A stretch of DNA of 64,000 nucleotides from Perilla frutescens. Its lineage: Eukaryota > Streptophyta > Magnoliopsida > Lamiales > Lamiaceae. Of this stretch, positions 10,292-20,496 are shown one piece after another (the first letter of the stretch is position 1; every line of letters begins with the position of its first letter). The notes beneath the pieces are model-generated. The model saw nothing but the letters and a program-made list of their open reading frames with translations. It was not told the origin of the DNA and did no database searches. Location: assembly GCA_026008535.1 (NCBI GenBank), contig BRKX01000009.1, positions 30,880,501 through 30,944,500 of the forward strand, read 5' to 3'. Both the position numbers and the translations under genes were made by a program.

Positions 10292-12514
10292 ATGCATACA
10301 CGATCTCAGGGAGGATCTCTAGAAGAATTCAATCCTGAGATTGAAGCTACCATTCGGCATCACAACGCAAGAAGAAGAAGAGAGATGGCAGAACAACAAG
10401 CTCCTATTACGGTTGAACAGATGCGTCAGATGTAGAGACAGTTCGAGGAAATGCAGTGGAGAATGCAAGAGCAAGATGATGCTCGAGCTATAGAGCCACC
10501 TCCAATTAATGAACTCTTTGTTCCAGTACTTAACCATGGAGACATTCCTGGTCCCCAGATCAATGCGAATAACTTCGAGTTGAAATCGGGATTGGTCTCC
10601 ATGGTTCAGCAAAAGCAATATGGAGGACGGGCCACTGAAGACCCGAATGCTCACTTGACGTAGTTCTTGGAGATCTGTAGTACAGTGAAGATGAATGGAG
10701 TCCCCGATGACGCCATTCGCTTACGCCTATTTTCGTTCTCTTTACGAGATATGGCTAAGCAATGGTACCAATCTCTAGCCGCTGGGTCTGTGGACAGCTG
10801 GGAAAGTCTTGCGCACAGGTTCCTGCACAAATTCTTTCCACTTGGTTTGACTCTCAAGCTGAAGGGCGAAATTAAACAATTTCGTCAATACGATTATGAG
10901 ACATTATATGAGGCTTGGGAACGGTTTCGAGATATGCTGAGGAAGTGCCCCAACCATGGATTTGGGGTAGATCATCAAGTCTGCATCTTCTACAACGGGT
11001 GTGACATGGAATTGAAGAGGCTTCTGGATGCCTCTGCTGGCGGCTCTTTGTTGAACAAGGGCCACGATCAAGCTGTGACGATCATAGAGGACATGGCAAC
11101 CAACAACTATCAGTGGTCTGGGGATCGACAAGTGAAGATTTTGAAAAGAGCTGCAGCAGTTGATGATAGTGATCCAATTGCCAAGCTTGTCGCCCAGCTG
11201 TCTACTCTGAATGCCACGATCAATAGTAGATTTGATGCTATGGCGCGACCGGGTGTAGATAATCCCATGGGAAATACAGTTGAAGATGTCAACTACATCA
11301 ATCAGAGAGGTGGTTATGATGGCAATAATTACCGAGGCGGGAATCAATTCTACCAAGGTAACCGATCCAACCTCTCATATGGGAATCCCAACGGTGCACT
11401 GCAGCCCCCTCCTGGCTTCTCTATAACAAATGGAGTAATCAATGATGAGAAGAAGCCAAAGATGGATGATCTATTGATGGCGTTCATGGGGAAGACCGAT
11501 AAATTCATGGGGGAGTCGCAAGCTAGAGTGGAGAAGCTGGAAAATACTGTGGGTGCCATGAGTGTGCAAATGAAGATGTTCGAGAAGCAACTGGGTCAGC
11601 TAGCTACAGTTGTAGGAACTCAGCACCAACCGGGACAGTTTCCTAGCAACACCACAGTGAATCCCAAGGAACAGTGCAATGCAATCCATCTGCACACTGA
11701 GGTTCCTGCGCCTACTGCTGTCGCCAAAGTCATTCCTTCCAAAATGCCTTCTGACAAGCCGGATTCCATCATCATGAGTCCTCAAAAGGGTCCTATAGTT
11801 TCCCCCACAGTGACTATCCCATTCTCACAAAGGACCTCGAAACAGAAAGTTGATACACAGTTTTCAAGATTTTTGGAAATATTCAAGAAGGTGCAAATCA
11901 ACATTCCTTTGGTGGAGGCACTGCAGCACATGCCCAAGTATGCAAAGTTCCTCAAGGATACTGTGTCTAAGAAGAAAAACATAGAGGAGTTTGAGACTGT
12001 GCACCTCCCTGAAAACTACAGTTCCATCATCCAAAGGAAGCTCCCTGCAAAGATGAAGGATCCGGGGAGTTGTACACTCCCCATTACTGTTGGAGACAAG
12101 ATAGGTGGTCGAGCATTATGTGACTTGGGGGCGAGCATCAATTTGATGCCGCTCTCCTTTTTCAAGACGTTGAACTGTGGGCAACTCAAGCCCACAACCA
12201 TGTGTTTGCAGATGGCTGACCGATCTGTGGTGTATCCTGAGGGAATTTTGGAGGATGTATTGATCAAGGTGCATGATTTCATATTCCCGGTAGATTTTGT
12301 GGTGCTGGATATGGAGGAAGATAAAAGCGTCCCTCTCATTTTGGGACGTCCATTTTTGCACACCGGACAAGCCAATATCGATTTAGACACTGGGATTGTG
12401 ACTCTCCGGTTTGAAGATGAACACATTCAGTTCCTGTTTGATGATGGAGGCATGGAGATGGATGCTTGGGGAAGAGAATGGAGGATACCCATTTCCCCTC
12501 TTGTGGGAACTTGA
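10292..12514 (+). pseudogene. Gag-protease of element N, two in-frame TAG stops
   Basis: A single frame of about 740 codons from the ATG at 10292 (MHTRSQGGS) to the stop at 12512-12514, broken only by TAG codons at 10433-10435 and 10661-10663; the last 615 codons are open. Gag domain: DPNAHL, RLRLFSFSLRDMAKQWYQS, FFPLGLTLKLKGEIKQF. A glycine/asparagine-rich stretch (RGGYDGNNYRGGNQFYQG) follows where a zinc knuckle is usual, and I see no CCHC knuckle. The C-terminal aspartic protease has an intact active site (CDLGASINLMP), the QMADRSVVYPEGILEDVLIKV segment in shortened form and the ILGRPFL flap-end motif. The protein stops right after protease; pol is absent. Gag and protease could have been made before the two stops arose. 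Confidence 0.92.
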
Positions 12515-14096
12515 GTTCCCAAATTCATCTGGCTGTCGACGTTAAATGCAGCGCTTGTTGGGAGGCAACCCGATATGTTTTATTTTATTTTTCATTTAGT
12601 TTTTTTTCTTATTTATGTTTTTCACTTCTTTTTCTGAGTTGTGCAGGTGAAGAACGGATGGATTCTGGAATATGGGGGATAGCACATTAACCAACTTGTC
12701 TTTCAACAAGTTTGGGGGAGGACGTTGAACCCAAATGGACATCCATGTGATCGTTGTAAGTGGTCGACGACCCTTACATGCATTTCTGCAAACTTATTCC
12801 ATCCCGTGGATTTGAATACGTTTGGGGGGATGTATGCTTGTGGTGTCTAGACCTTTATTTTATTTTACCTGCTTTACGTGTTTAGTTTCATTTTTGTTTT
12901 TCCGGAAAGTTCGAAAATTTTTGAATTTTGGTCTTGATTTTTTTGTGGGTTTTTGATGATACATGCTTTATGATCTATGGTTTAGTGCTTATGATTGAGA
13001 TTATTTGATTGGCAATGACTTGAGCATGTATAGCATGATTTGAATGAACATGTGTTCTAGAGATTTTCGAGCTTTATTTTGTCCAATGTTGAGCTGTGAG
13101 ATTTTTGAGCCTATAAGACTATTGTCTTAATTTTTGTTCTTGTGTGTTGGTTGTCTGTGCACTTGTTTCTCTAGAAATTGCATGTTGTCTTGCTTGAGAT
13201 TGAGTTGTTGTGCTTGAAAATAGGAGATGATAGTAGGCCATCTTTTCTTTAGCCATTTATCCTATACACTGTCCTAAATTCATTATATTCCTTTGCGAGC
13301 CCTTTTGTGCCTAAATGCCTTTTCTTTGAGAGCCTATTTGGGATTATTTTGTTGATTCTTGTAGAGAAATAGGAAGAAGGGTAAGGAATTATGGAGTTGG
13401 GATGGAAAAAAATGGTGATAATTGGTGAATTTTTGTTGGTGCACAAGAAAAAAAGTGCTATGTGAGTGTTGAAAAGGAAAAAAATTGAAAAGAGCACTAA
13501 AAAGAAAAAATGTGAAAAGTGCCAATGAAAAGAAATAAAAAAAAAAGACCAAAGGTCCATGAATTGAAAGAAAAAATATGAATGACTTAAGGTGGTGTAG
13601 GAGGAAGTTGGAAAAATTCCAACTTGTGCATGATGTGATAAGTAATTGGGAGTAGAAAGTAAAAGTGGTGGATTGTGTTGCAATTGTTGAGTCACTTGAG
13701 CCAAATATTCCTAACCTTAACCCAAGCCTACATTACAACCTTAATAAAGTCCTATTTGATCTTAATTTTGAGCACATTTGTTTGTCAGTGGAGAGTTGAG
13801 ATTGCATGCAAGGCTATGGTAGATCAAGTGTATAGTTCAATGTTTCGATGAGTGCTTACCCTTATTTTATCACACTTTGAGTGTTTGAGCGAAGCACACA
13901 CCGGTGAGGATCATTGGCTTGAAATTTTCTCATTGAAATCTATCGCATATGTTCATGATTTGAGTGTTGTGCTTGTTTTTGTTATTCCCGATTAGATTTT
14001 CGAGGTTGTAGATGCTGGATCATAAATTGTGGAGTTATGTATTGTTTGAATCCCATGTTTGGTTTTGTTCTTTGTTTGGGGACAAACAATGTTTTA
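12515..14096 (+). other. Non-coding 3' part of element N
   Basis: No RT or integrase motif is present. Shortly after the gag-pro stop lies a TTGGGAGGCAACCC motif (about 12558-12571) that also occurs after the pol of element A at about 18438-18452. PPT-like motifs (AGTTTGGGGGAG type) occur near 12708-12720 and 12821-12831 besides the true one before the LTR. Between 13400 and 13580 the strand is purine-rich (A/G runs), which creates open frames on the opposite strand that I regard as chance. Confidence 0.75.
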
Positions 14097-14109
14097 AGTT
14101 TGGGGGAGT
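14097..14109 (+). other. Polypurine tract of N
   Basis: The motif AGTTTGGGGGAGT ends exactly at the TG start of the 3' LTR, the position required for plus-strand priming. Confidence 0.85.
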
Positions 14110-15605
14110 TGATAACATCATATTTTACATGTAGTTTGAGGTACATTTGAGTGGTATTTGATGGGCATTGCATGCATGAAGTGTTGAGTTTTGCATAGTT
14201 TTCTATGTTTTGTGCAATGTCACGTGTTTGTTCATTGTGAAGGGAATTAATGCCATTATTTCTGTGGACCTCAAATGAGTGTGGGAACACTCTAGAAAGA
14301 TGGGAAATCAAGTTAGAAACGCGTTGCAAAAAGAATCGGGTCAATCGGACGAGAAAAGAGTGAGAACGAAGCAAAACAGTGAGAGACTGTCGGAGCTGAA
14401 ATATATTCGCGACCGGACTCGCGACTGGGGGGGTCGCGGATCTGGTCGCGAATCACCATTTCTCCATTTTCCTGTACGCGCGCGACAGAGAGGGGGTTCT
14501 CCTTTGAAATATTCGCGACCCGGTCATGAATTTGGGCACCCGGTCGTGAATTTTGGCCACGTCAGCGCCACGTGAAATTCGCGACCAGAGTCGCGGGTGA
14601 CTGGGTCGTGAGCGAGGTCGCGTATGCAGCGGGCCTGTCCGATTTTTGACCTATTTTTGGGCTTTTCTTTACTTGGTATATAAGGGTTTCCTTGAACGAA
14701 AATACACACAATTCCACCTACCCCAAAATTGCCACCAGAGGTTTGCTGCAGAGAAAAACAGACGTGAAGAACAAGACCAAAGGATTCAAGAGCTTTCAAG
14801 ATTAAAGACAAATTAATTCTTCCGGGTTTTATTTTCTCTGTTCTAAGGATTGTTCATGTTTTCTTTGTGGATGATTTTTGTTATTTATTTTGCCATGGAT
14901 AGCTAAAACCCTAGTATTCTAGGGTTGTTTATGATTCAAATTATGAAGTTCGTTTAATCTATTGATTTCTTATGCCTATGATTTTATTGTGTTTTGCTTA
15001 TTCTCGTATTTATCTGTATTATTTACTTGATCAATAAATGGTACAATTTGATGTGTTATTTCATAAATCGAGAGATGAGTTTTAACACGTGATCTGGAAT
15101 AAGTAACTCGTTAATCAACAACATTCGAGAGAGTTAAGATTAATTGAGAGAGCAATAGACCCTAGGAGCTTTTAGGAGTTGCATGCTAGGTATTAAACGG
15201 AGACGTTAATACGAGTTTTGTAATCGACAACCTAGGCACTTCGAGAGAAGGTTTAGGATGCATCAGTGGTTGCTCTAGCATAATTTAAGTCCCAATATAG
15301 GCATAAGAATGAAAGGATTAAATGAATGGATTAGTTGATGATTAAGCAATCCTAGAATACGTCTTTTATTCACTGTTTGATTTATCTGTGTTAATTTCTG
15401 CCGTGGTAATTTAGTTTGTTTATTATTATAAGATTTTATTTAGTTCAATTCAATCATGTTTGGAAGTCTAGATAACTGCAGGAAGTTAGATTAAAATAAC
15501 AAGTAGATTAATTATTAAATCTCTGTGGATACGATACTCTTGTTTACCGCTATCCTATAAGCCTCGCTGTACACTTGCAGTTTAGGTGAAAATAAATACC
15601 GAACA
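14110..15605 (+). repeat. 3' LTR of element N
   Basis: 1496 bp, TG...CA, near-identical to 8654-10147, including the CpG-rich TCGCGAC cluster (14405-14625) and TATA box at 14677-14684. Ends at CCGAACA followed by the GGCAC duplication at 15606-15610. Several differences from the left LTR are C/T or G/A changes at CG, as expected from deamination of methylated cytosine. Confidence 0.95.
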
Positions 15606-16980
15606 GGCACCATAGCTGGAACTGAAAGATCTTCGCAGACATTTGAAGTATTCCTATCTAGGGGAGAATAAGACTTTGCCAGTGAAGTGATCACAAGTAA
15701 GAGTCTGACCCTCATTGAAGAAAATCGGTTGCTTAGACTTTTGAGATTGTACAAAGAAGTCATCAGATGGACTTCAGCCGATATCAAGGGCATTAGCCCT
15801 ATTGTGTGTATGCATAAAATCCTTTTGGAAGATGATATAAAGTCGGTGCGAGATCCACAACGCAAATTGAACCCTGCCATGAAGGTGGTCGTGCTCAAGG
15901 AGATACTCAAGATGCTGGACATGGGCATCATCTGCTCCATTTCGGACAGCAAATGGGTCAAGCCAATACATGTCGTGCCCAAGAAGTCAAGGATCCAGGT
16001 GGTGAAAAATGAAAAAAATGAGCTTATGCCCACATGGTTATAAACTGGATGGAGAGTCTGCATAGACTACATAAAGCTCAACATGGTCATATGGAAGGAT
16101 CACTTTCCACTTCCCTTCATAGATCAGATGTTAGAAAGATTGGCCCGAAACAAATTCTTTTGTTTCTTTGATGGATATTCAGGCTACATGCAAATTATGG
16201 TGGATCAAAAAGATCAAGAGAAGACCACATTCACGTGCCCATTCGGAATATTTACCTACCGGAGAATGCATTATGGGCTCTGCAATGCCCCATGCACTTT
16301 TCAAAGGTGCATGATGAGCATTTTCTCAGATCTTTTGGAAAATTTCATTGAAGTGTTCATGGACGACTTTACAGTGTATGAGAGTTCATTTGATACTTTC
16401 CTTGGGCATCTTGAAAAAGTATTAAAAGAATACGTGGACAAATGCTTGGTTTTGAACTATGAAAAGTGTAATTTCATGATTCCCGAGGGGATTGTTCTTG
16501 GGCATGTCATTTCAGAAAGAGGCATAGAAATGGACAAAGTGAAGGTAGACATCATTCAGAAGCTGCCATACCCTACCTCAGTGAAGCAAGTACGAGGGTT
16601 CCTTGGGCACGCTGGATTTTATCGGTGATTTATTCAAGATTTTGCAAAAATTGCCCAACCGATCACACATCTTCTTCAAAATGATGTGCCCTTCATATTT
16701 GATGAGGCATGCAAATGCCGTGGGCACAGTGCTTGGACAAAAGCAAGGAAAAGAAAATCATGTCATCTACTATGCTTCCAAGACTTTGAATCATGCCAAA
16801 GCAAACTATACCACTACTAAAAATGAGCTTTTGGCAGTAGTATTTACCTTTGAAAAATTTCATTCATATTTGCTTGGAGCCAAGAGTATCGTCTATACCG
16901 ATCATTCCGCTTTGAAGTATTTGCTCGCAAAAAAAGAATCAAAGCCAAGGCTAATACGGTGGAGTTTGATTGGGAAATAA
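15606..16980 (+). pseudogene. RT-RNase H of element A (broken)
   Basis: Resumes the A polyprotein directly after the right TSD of N (LELKDL, YLGENKTLP-like linker). RT motifs: ADIKGISPIVCMHKILLEDD, MLDMGIICSISDSKWVKP, DHFPLPFIDQMLERLA, FCFFDGYSGYMQI, FGLCNAP-type box read as YGLCNAPCTF, and an intact FMDDF catalytic box near 16363. The RNase H part reads VIYYASKTLNHAKANYTTT and VYTDHSALKYLL. Stops near 16040, 16626 and 16978 and a missing stretch between RT and RNase H (near 16690-16720) break it. Similarity is to Athila/Tat-group Ty3 elements of plants. Confidence 0.9.
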
Positions 16981-17042
16981 AAGACAAAAGTGGTGCCCAA
17001 AATCAAGTTGCAGACCATTTAAGCTAAGTTAAAGAAGACGTT

Positions 17043-18392
17043 GTGCCCATCATGGAAACCTTTCTAGATGAACGCCTATTTTCTTTCATGGGCACAATGC
17101 CTTGGTACGCAGACTTGGTAAATTACATAATTATAGGAGAACTGCCCAACAGGCTCACAACTTATCAGAAGAACAAAATTCGAAGTGAGAATCGGTACTA
17201 TGTATGGATAAGCCCATACTGTGGAGGAGGTGTGCAGACCAAGTGATCAGACGTTGTGTGCCCATCGAAGAAATAGAGAGCATCCTTTATCATTGTCATT
17301 CAGAAGTATGTGGAGGGCATTTTGGAGCAAAGAGAACCGCAAAGAAAGTCCTGGATTGCGGGTTTCTTTTGGCCAACCTTACACAAAGATGCCTATGCAG
17401 TTTGCAGAAGATGCCCTCACTGTCAAATGACTGGAAGTATCTCAAAGAGAAATGAAATGCCCATGACGCCAATTATGCCAGTTGAAGTTTTTGACGTTTG
17501 GGGAATAGACTTCATTGGTCCAATGACCAAGTCAAATGAGCATTTATACATCATTCTGGTAATAGAGTATGTGTTAAAGTGGGTCCAGGTAAAAGCTACT
17601 ACCACTAATGATGCTTGTGTGGTCAAGGCATTTCTGAAGACCAATGTGTTTAGCTGATTTGGTGTGCCCAAAGCACTCATCAGTGATCAAGGAACCCATT
17701 TCTGCAACATGGTCATAAGGGATCTGCTCAGAAAATATGGAGTGAGGCACAATGTGACCACAACATATCATCCTCAAGCTAATGGGCAGACCGAAGTGTC
17801 CAACCGAGAAGTCAAATCTATTTTGCAAAAAGTGGTAAATCCGAAGAGCAAAGATTGGAGTTTCAAGCTGGAAGATGCATTGTAGGCATATCGCACTGCC
17901 TACAAAATACTCATTGGGATGTCCCCATTCCGCTTTATTTTTGGAAAGAATTGTCATCTACCTGTTGAGATAGAGCATAAGGCATTTTGGGCAATATAGA
18001 AATTCACCATGAAATTGAATGAGGCCGGGAATGAAAGAAAGCTCTAGTTACAAGAATTAGAAGAGATTAGGCTTGAAACCTATGACAATGTAGTGCTCCA
18101 CAAAGAGAGAATGAAGAAGGCTCATGATCAGATCCTTCGACATAAAAGTTTCGAGCGTGGGCAAAAGTTTCTGATGTTTAATTCCAGACTCAAGCTGCTA
18201 GGAGGCAACCTCAAGTCCAAATGGACTGGTCCTTTTCTGGTCCATGCCTCATGCCCAAATGGAGCCATGGAGTTAATAGACATGAACACTAGAGGAAGGT
18301 TCAAGGTCAATGGACAACGACTGAAGCATTACTATGGGCACAAGGATCCCGTTTTAAGATCTGTTAGGTTCATCGAGCCCATCTACATATGA
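17043..18392 (+). pseudogene. Integrase of element A (broken)
   Basis: Zinc-binding HHCC region (HCHSEVCGGHFGAKRTAKK, then CRRCPHCQ in another frame after a shift near 17360), DDE core (D in WGIDFIGPM, D in ALISDQGTHF, E in NGQTEVSNREVK) and C-terminal region (KAHDQILRHKSFERGQKFL, SKWTGPFLVH). Stops lie near 17655 and 17883. The last frame ends at 18390-18392. The parts occur in the order expected for a single ancestral pol. Confidence 0.88.
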
Positions 18393-19810
18393 AAAAGAAA
18401 GTAAGCGTCGTGTCCGCGATAATAACTAGGACGCTGACTGGGAGGTAACCCAGGTTTTTTTTTTATTTTCTTATAATTTATTTTAATTATGTTATTTCCT
18501 TTTAAGTTTTTTTTTCTAGTGGATAGGATGAATTTTACGGTTTTCTCTAGTTGTGTTTTTGCAGTACAGGGCACGAAAAAAGTGGTTACCATTCTGGAAT
18601 GCATTGGCAAATGCTCTCGACGCTATTTCAAGCAAGTCTGATTTACCGAACATCGTGCCCTCTCTGATCTGGTTTCCTCTTTCCATTAGATTAGTCTTTT
18701 TAGAGTCGCCCTTATTCACCCACTTTGCCTATAGCAAAGTGTGTAGGTGTCGAGGGTATTTAAAGTATGTTTGCTTTTGTTTGTTTTGGTGACCACCTTA
18801 TTCACCCACTTTGCCTAAGGCAAAGTATGTGGGTGGGATGGCCACTTAGTTTTTGTTGTTTTTTTTTCTCGTGAAATAACCTTTTCACATCCACTTTGCC
18901 TAAGGCAAAGTGTGTGGGTGAGGGATATTTCGCTTTCTTTTATTGGTTTGAGTTGAGTCAAGCATGTGTAGATATTTGAACTTGAAAGCTTAGGGTCTAA
19001 GGTCCTGTGACCATTAGGCAACTTGTTTATTTGCATATTTATGTTAGCATGCCCGTAACACTGTTTAAATGATGAATGAACTAAGTACCCTGTAAGGAAT
19101 TGAGCCTATCTTCATGATGCCTGCAATAATTTTTACTTGTGTGATTTTTGCATCTTTGAATTTAGGAGAACCAAAATTTGCTTCTACTATATTCTAAGGT
19201 CACAATGAATTTGGGGGTACACAAAAATGCTTAGGCAATTTTTTTTTTCTGAGCCACAAGACCAAATAAAACCATCCTTTAAATTATCTTTGCAGCCCCT
19301 TTTGAGCCAAAATTCACAATTTTCTGGTCATGTTCCTGTCATGAAATCTACAAAAAAAGGACCATGGGCACAAGGGAAGGATAATATGGTGTGTTACAAG
19401 GCACGAAGTGCAGAAGAAGGAAAAAAAGAAAAAAAAAGAAGAAAGAGTCGAAATAAAAAGAAAAAAAATGATAAAGAACCCCAAGAAAATAAAGTATAGA
19501 ATGCCCACAATCAAAAAATCTAGGACATGTGCTTCATAAAATGGGCACGGTGGCAAAGACCAGTAAGAGTCAAGAATAAATTATCCCAAAGGGAAAACCT
19601 GACTAAATTAAGCCCAAATCCAAATATTTCCTACCTCTAACCCATAGCCCCATTACAACCTCTAATTCCTTAGTATATGTGTGTTCTCGATTCTAAAAAG
19701 TAGTGGATGAAGAAGAGCAGTTGCAAGCCTATGGTAGCAATCAATTCAAATATATTTTTCTTGAGCGTATACACTGAGCCCAAGACACTTTGAGTGAGGA
19801 AAATATGACT
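18393..19810 (+). other. 3' non-coding region of element A with three hairpin repeats
   Basis: Contains a CTGGGAGGTAACCCA motif at about 18438-18452 shared with element N, three copies of a palindromic CCACTTTGCC...GGCAAAG unit (18717-18749, 18803-18835, 18886-18920), a PPT-like TTTGGGGGTAC near 19209, and an A-rich stretch at 19410-19500. The sequence from 19615 to about 19800 resembles 13690-13870 of element N (CCATTACAACCT, CAAGCCTATGGTAG). No 3' LTR follows: the element is cut off near 19810 by inverted gag of element B. Confidence 0.7.
18717..18920 (+). repeat. Three-copy hairpin repeat (CCACTTTGCCTAAGGCAAAG)
   Basis: Units at 18717-18749, 18803-18835 and 18886-18920, spaced 86 and 83 bp. 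Each reads CACCCACTTTGCC, a short loop, GGCAAAGTRTGTGGGTG, so each can fold on itself with arms of about 14 bases. Units 2 and 3 have the core CCTAAGG; unit 1 has CCTATAG with a broken loop pair. Spacer sequence is not conserved. Confidence 0.85.
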
Positions 19811-20477
19811 GAATCCATCTTTAGGCTCATTATCCTTCTTCTCATTTCTTGCACTCTGGATGATGGGAAATATTTCTCTAAAAATATCTATTGTAGTTTC
19901 CTCCATGTGGTCATAGCGCCAGCCGGTAATGTGTATAGCCAGTCTCGTGCCCTATTCTAAAGAGTGAAAGGGAACGAGACCAACCGTACGTACTTCTCTC
20001 GTCTATGGTAGGATGGTTAAGTTTGGCAAACCATCTCAAAATCTTACAAGTGTCTTTGTGGATCCTCTCCAGGCATTCCGTGGAACTTTGACAAGATTTG
20101 GATAAAATTTGCATGAATATCCCAGTTCTGAGTCACTGCTGGGAGTGTAATGCCCATCGGGCATAGATTCATGTTAGTCGGGAAGACTAACTGTCTTAGA
20201 GTTCGGTTGTCTGTATCTCCGTTTTCTATGGCTATGTTAGTGATGTGGCCGTTCTCAAACTGTCCTTCCTCCTCATGCCCTTCAACTTCTTGATCTTCTG
20301 GTGGTGGTGTGGGCTCATGAGTTTTGCTTGTGGCTTAACGTGCCTTCTTCACTGCTGCCCTGTTCTTTCTCGAAGTCTTCTCTATCTTTGGATCGTACAA
20401 TAGAGTCTCTACTGAAGAGCTTTTGGGCATCGACTTCCAAGCACACCAGCTTAGAAAGTAAAATCACTAGAAATTAG
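19811..20477 (-). pseudogene. Inverted gag start of element B (broken)
   Basis: Read on the minus strand, this follows the first third of the gag of element A (6402-6790) at roughly 70-75% identity by eye: TLRQLVFP-type start, HRNAWRGSTKTLV-like segment, the ARDWLYTLP equivalent near 19940 and the EKYFP...QSARNEKK equivalent near 19850. Stops and frame changes are frequent. The match ends near 19810, where plus-strand 3' DNA of element A begins, a head-to-tail junction of two opposite elements. An upstream linker to the PBS occupies 20330-20477. Confidence 0.75.
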
Positions 20478-20496
20478 CTCCCCGACAATGGCGCCA
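20478..20496 (-). other. Primer-binding site of element B (tRNA-Asp)
   Basis: On the minus strand TGGCGCCATTGTCGGGGAG, three mismatches from the complement of the tRNA-Asp 3' end. It fixes the orientation of element B and the inner end of its LTR. Confidence 0.88.

Larger units (their letters stand above)
8654..15605 (+). mobile_element. Non-autonomous gag-protease Ty3-type LTR retrotransposon N
   Basis: A complete 6.95 kb element bounded by two LTRs (1494 and 1496 bp, TG...CA) with a perfect GGCAC duplication. It holds a tRNA-Asp PBS, a gag-protease frame, 1.6 kb of non-coding DNA and a polypurine tract. No reverse transcriptase, RNase H or integrase motif is present in any frame, so it must have been mobilised by enzymes of another element. 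Gag and protease match the Athila/Tat style of its host A. By eye the LTRs differ at about 20 places in their first 530 bp and less elsewhere, a fairly young insertion. It interrupts the protease-RT linker of A. Confidence 0.93.

Noticed and set aside
13249..13704. Minus-strand open frame of about 150 codons, F/L-rich
   Set aside because: It is the complement of an A/G-rich non-coding tract in element N; composition alone keeps it open and no domain is present.
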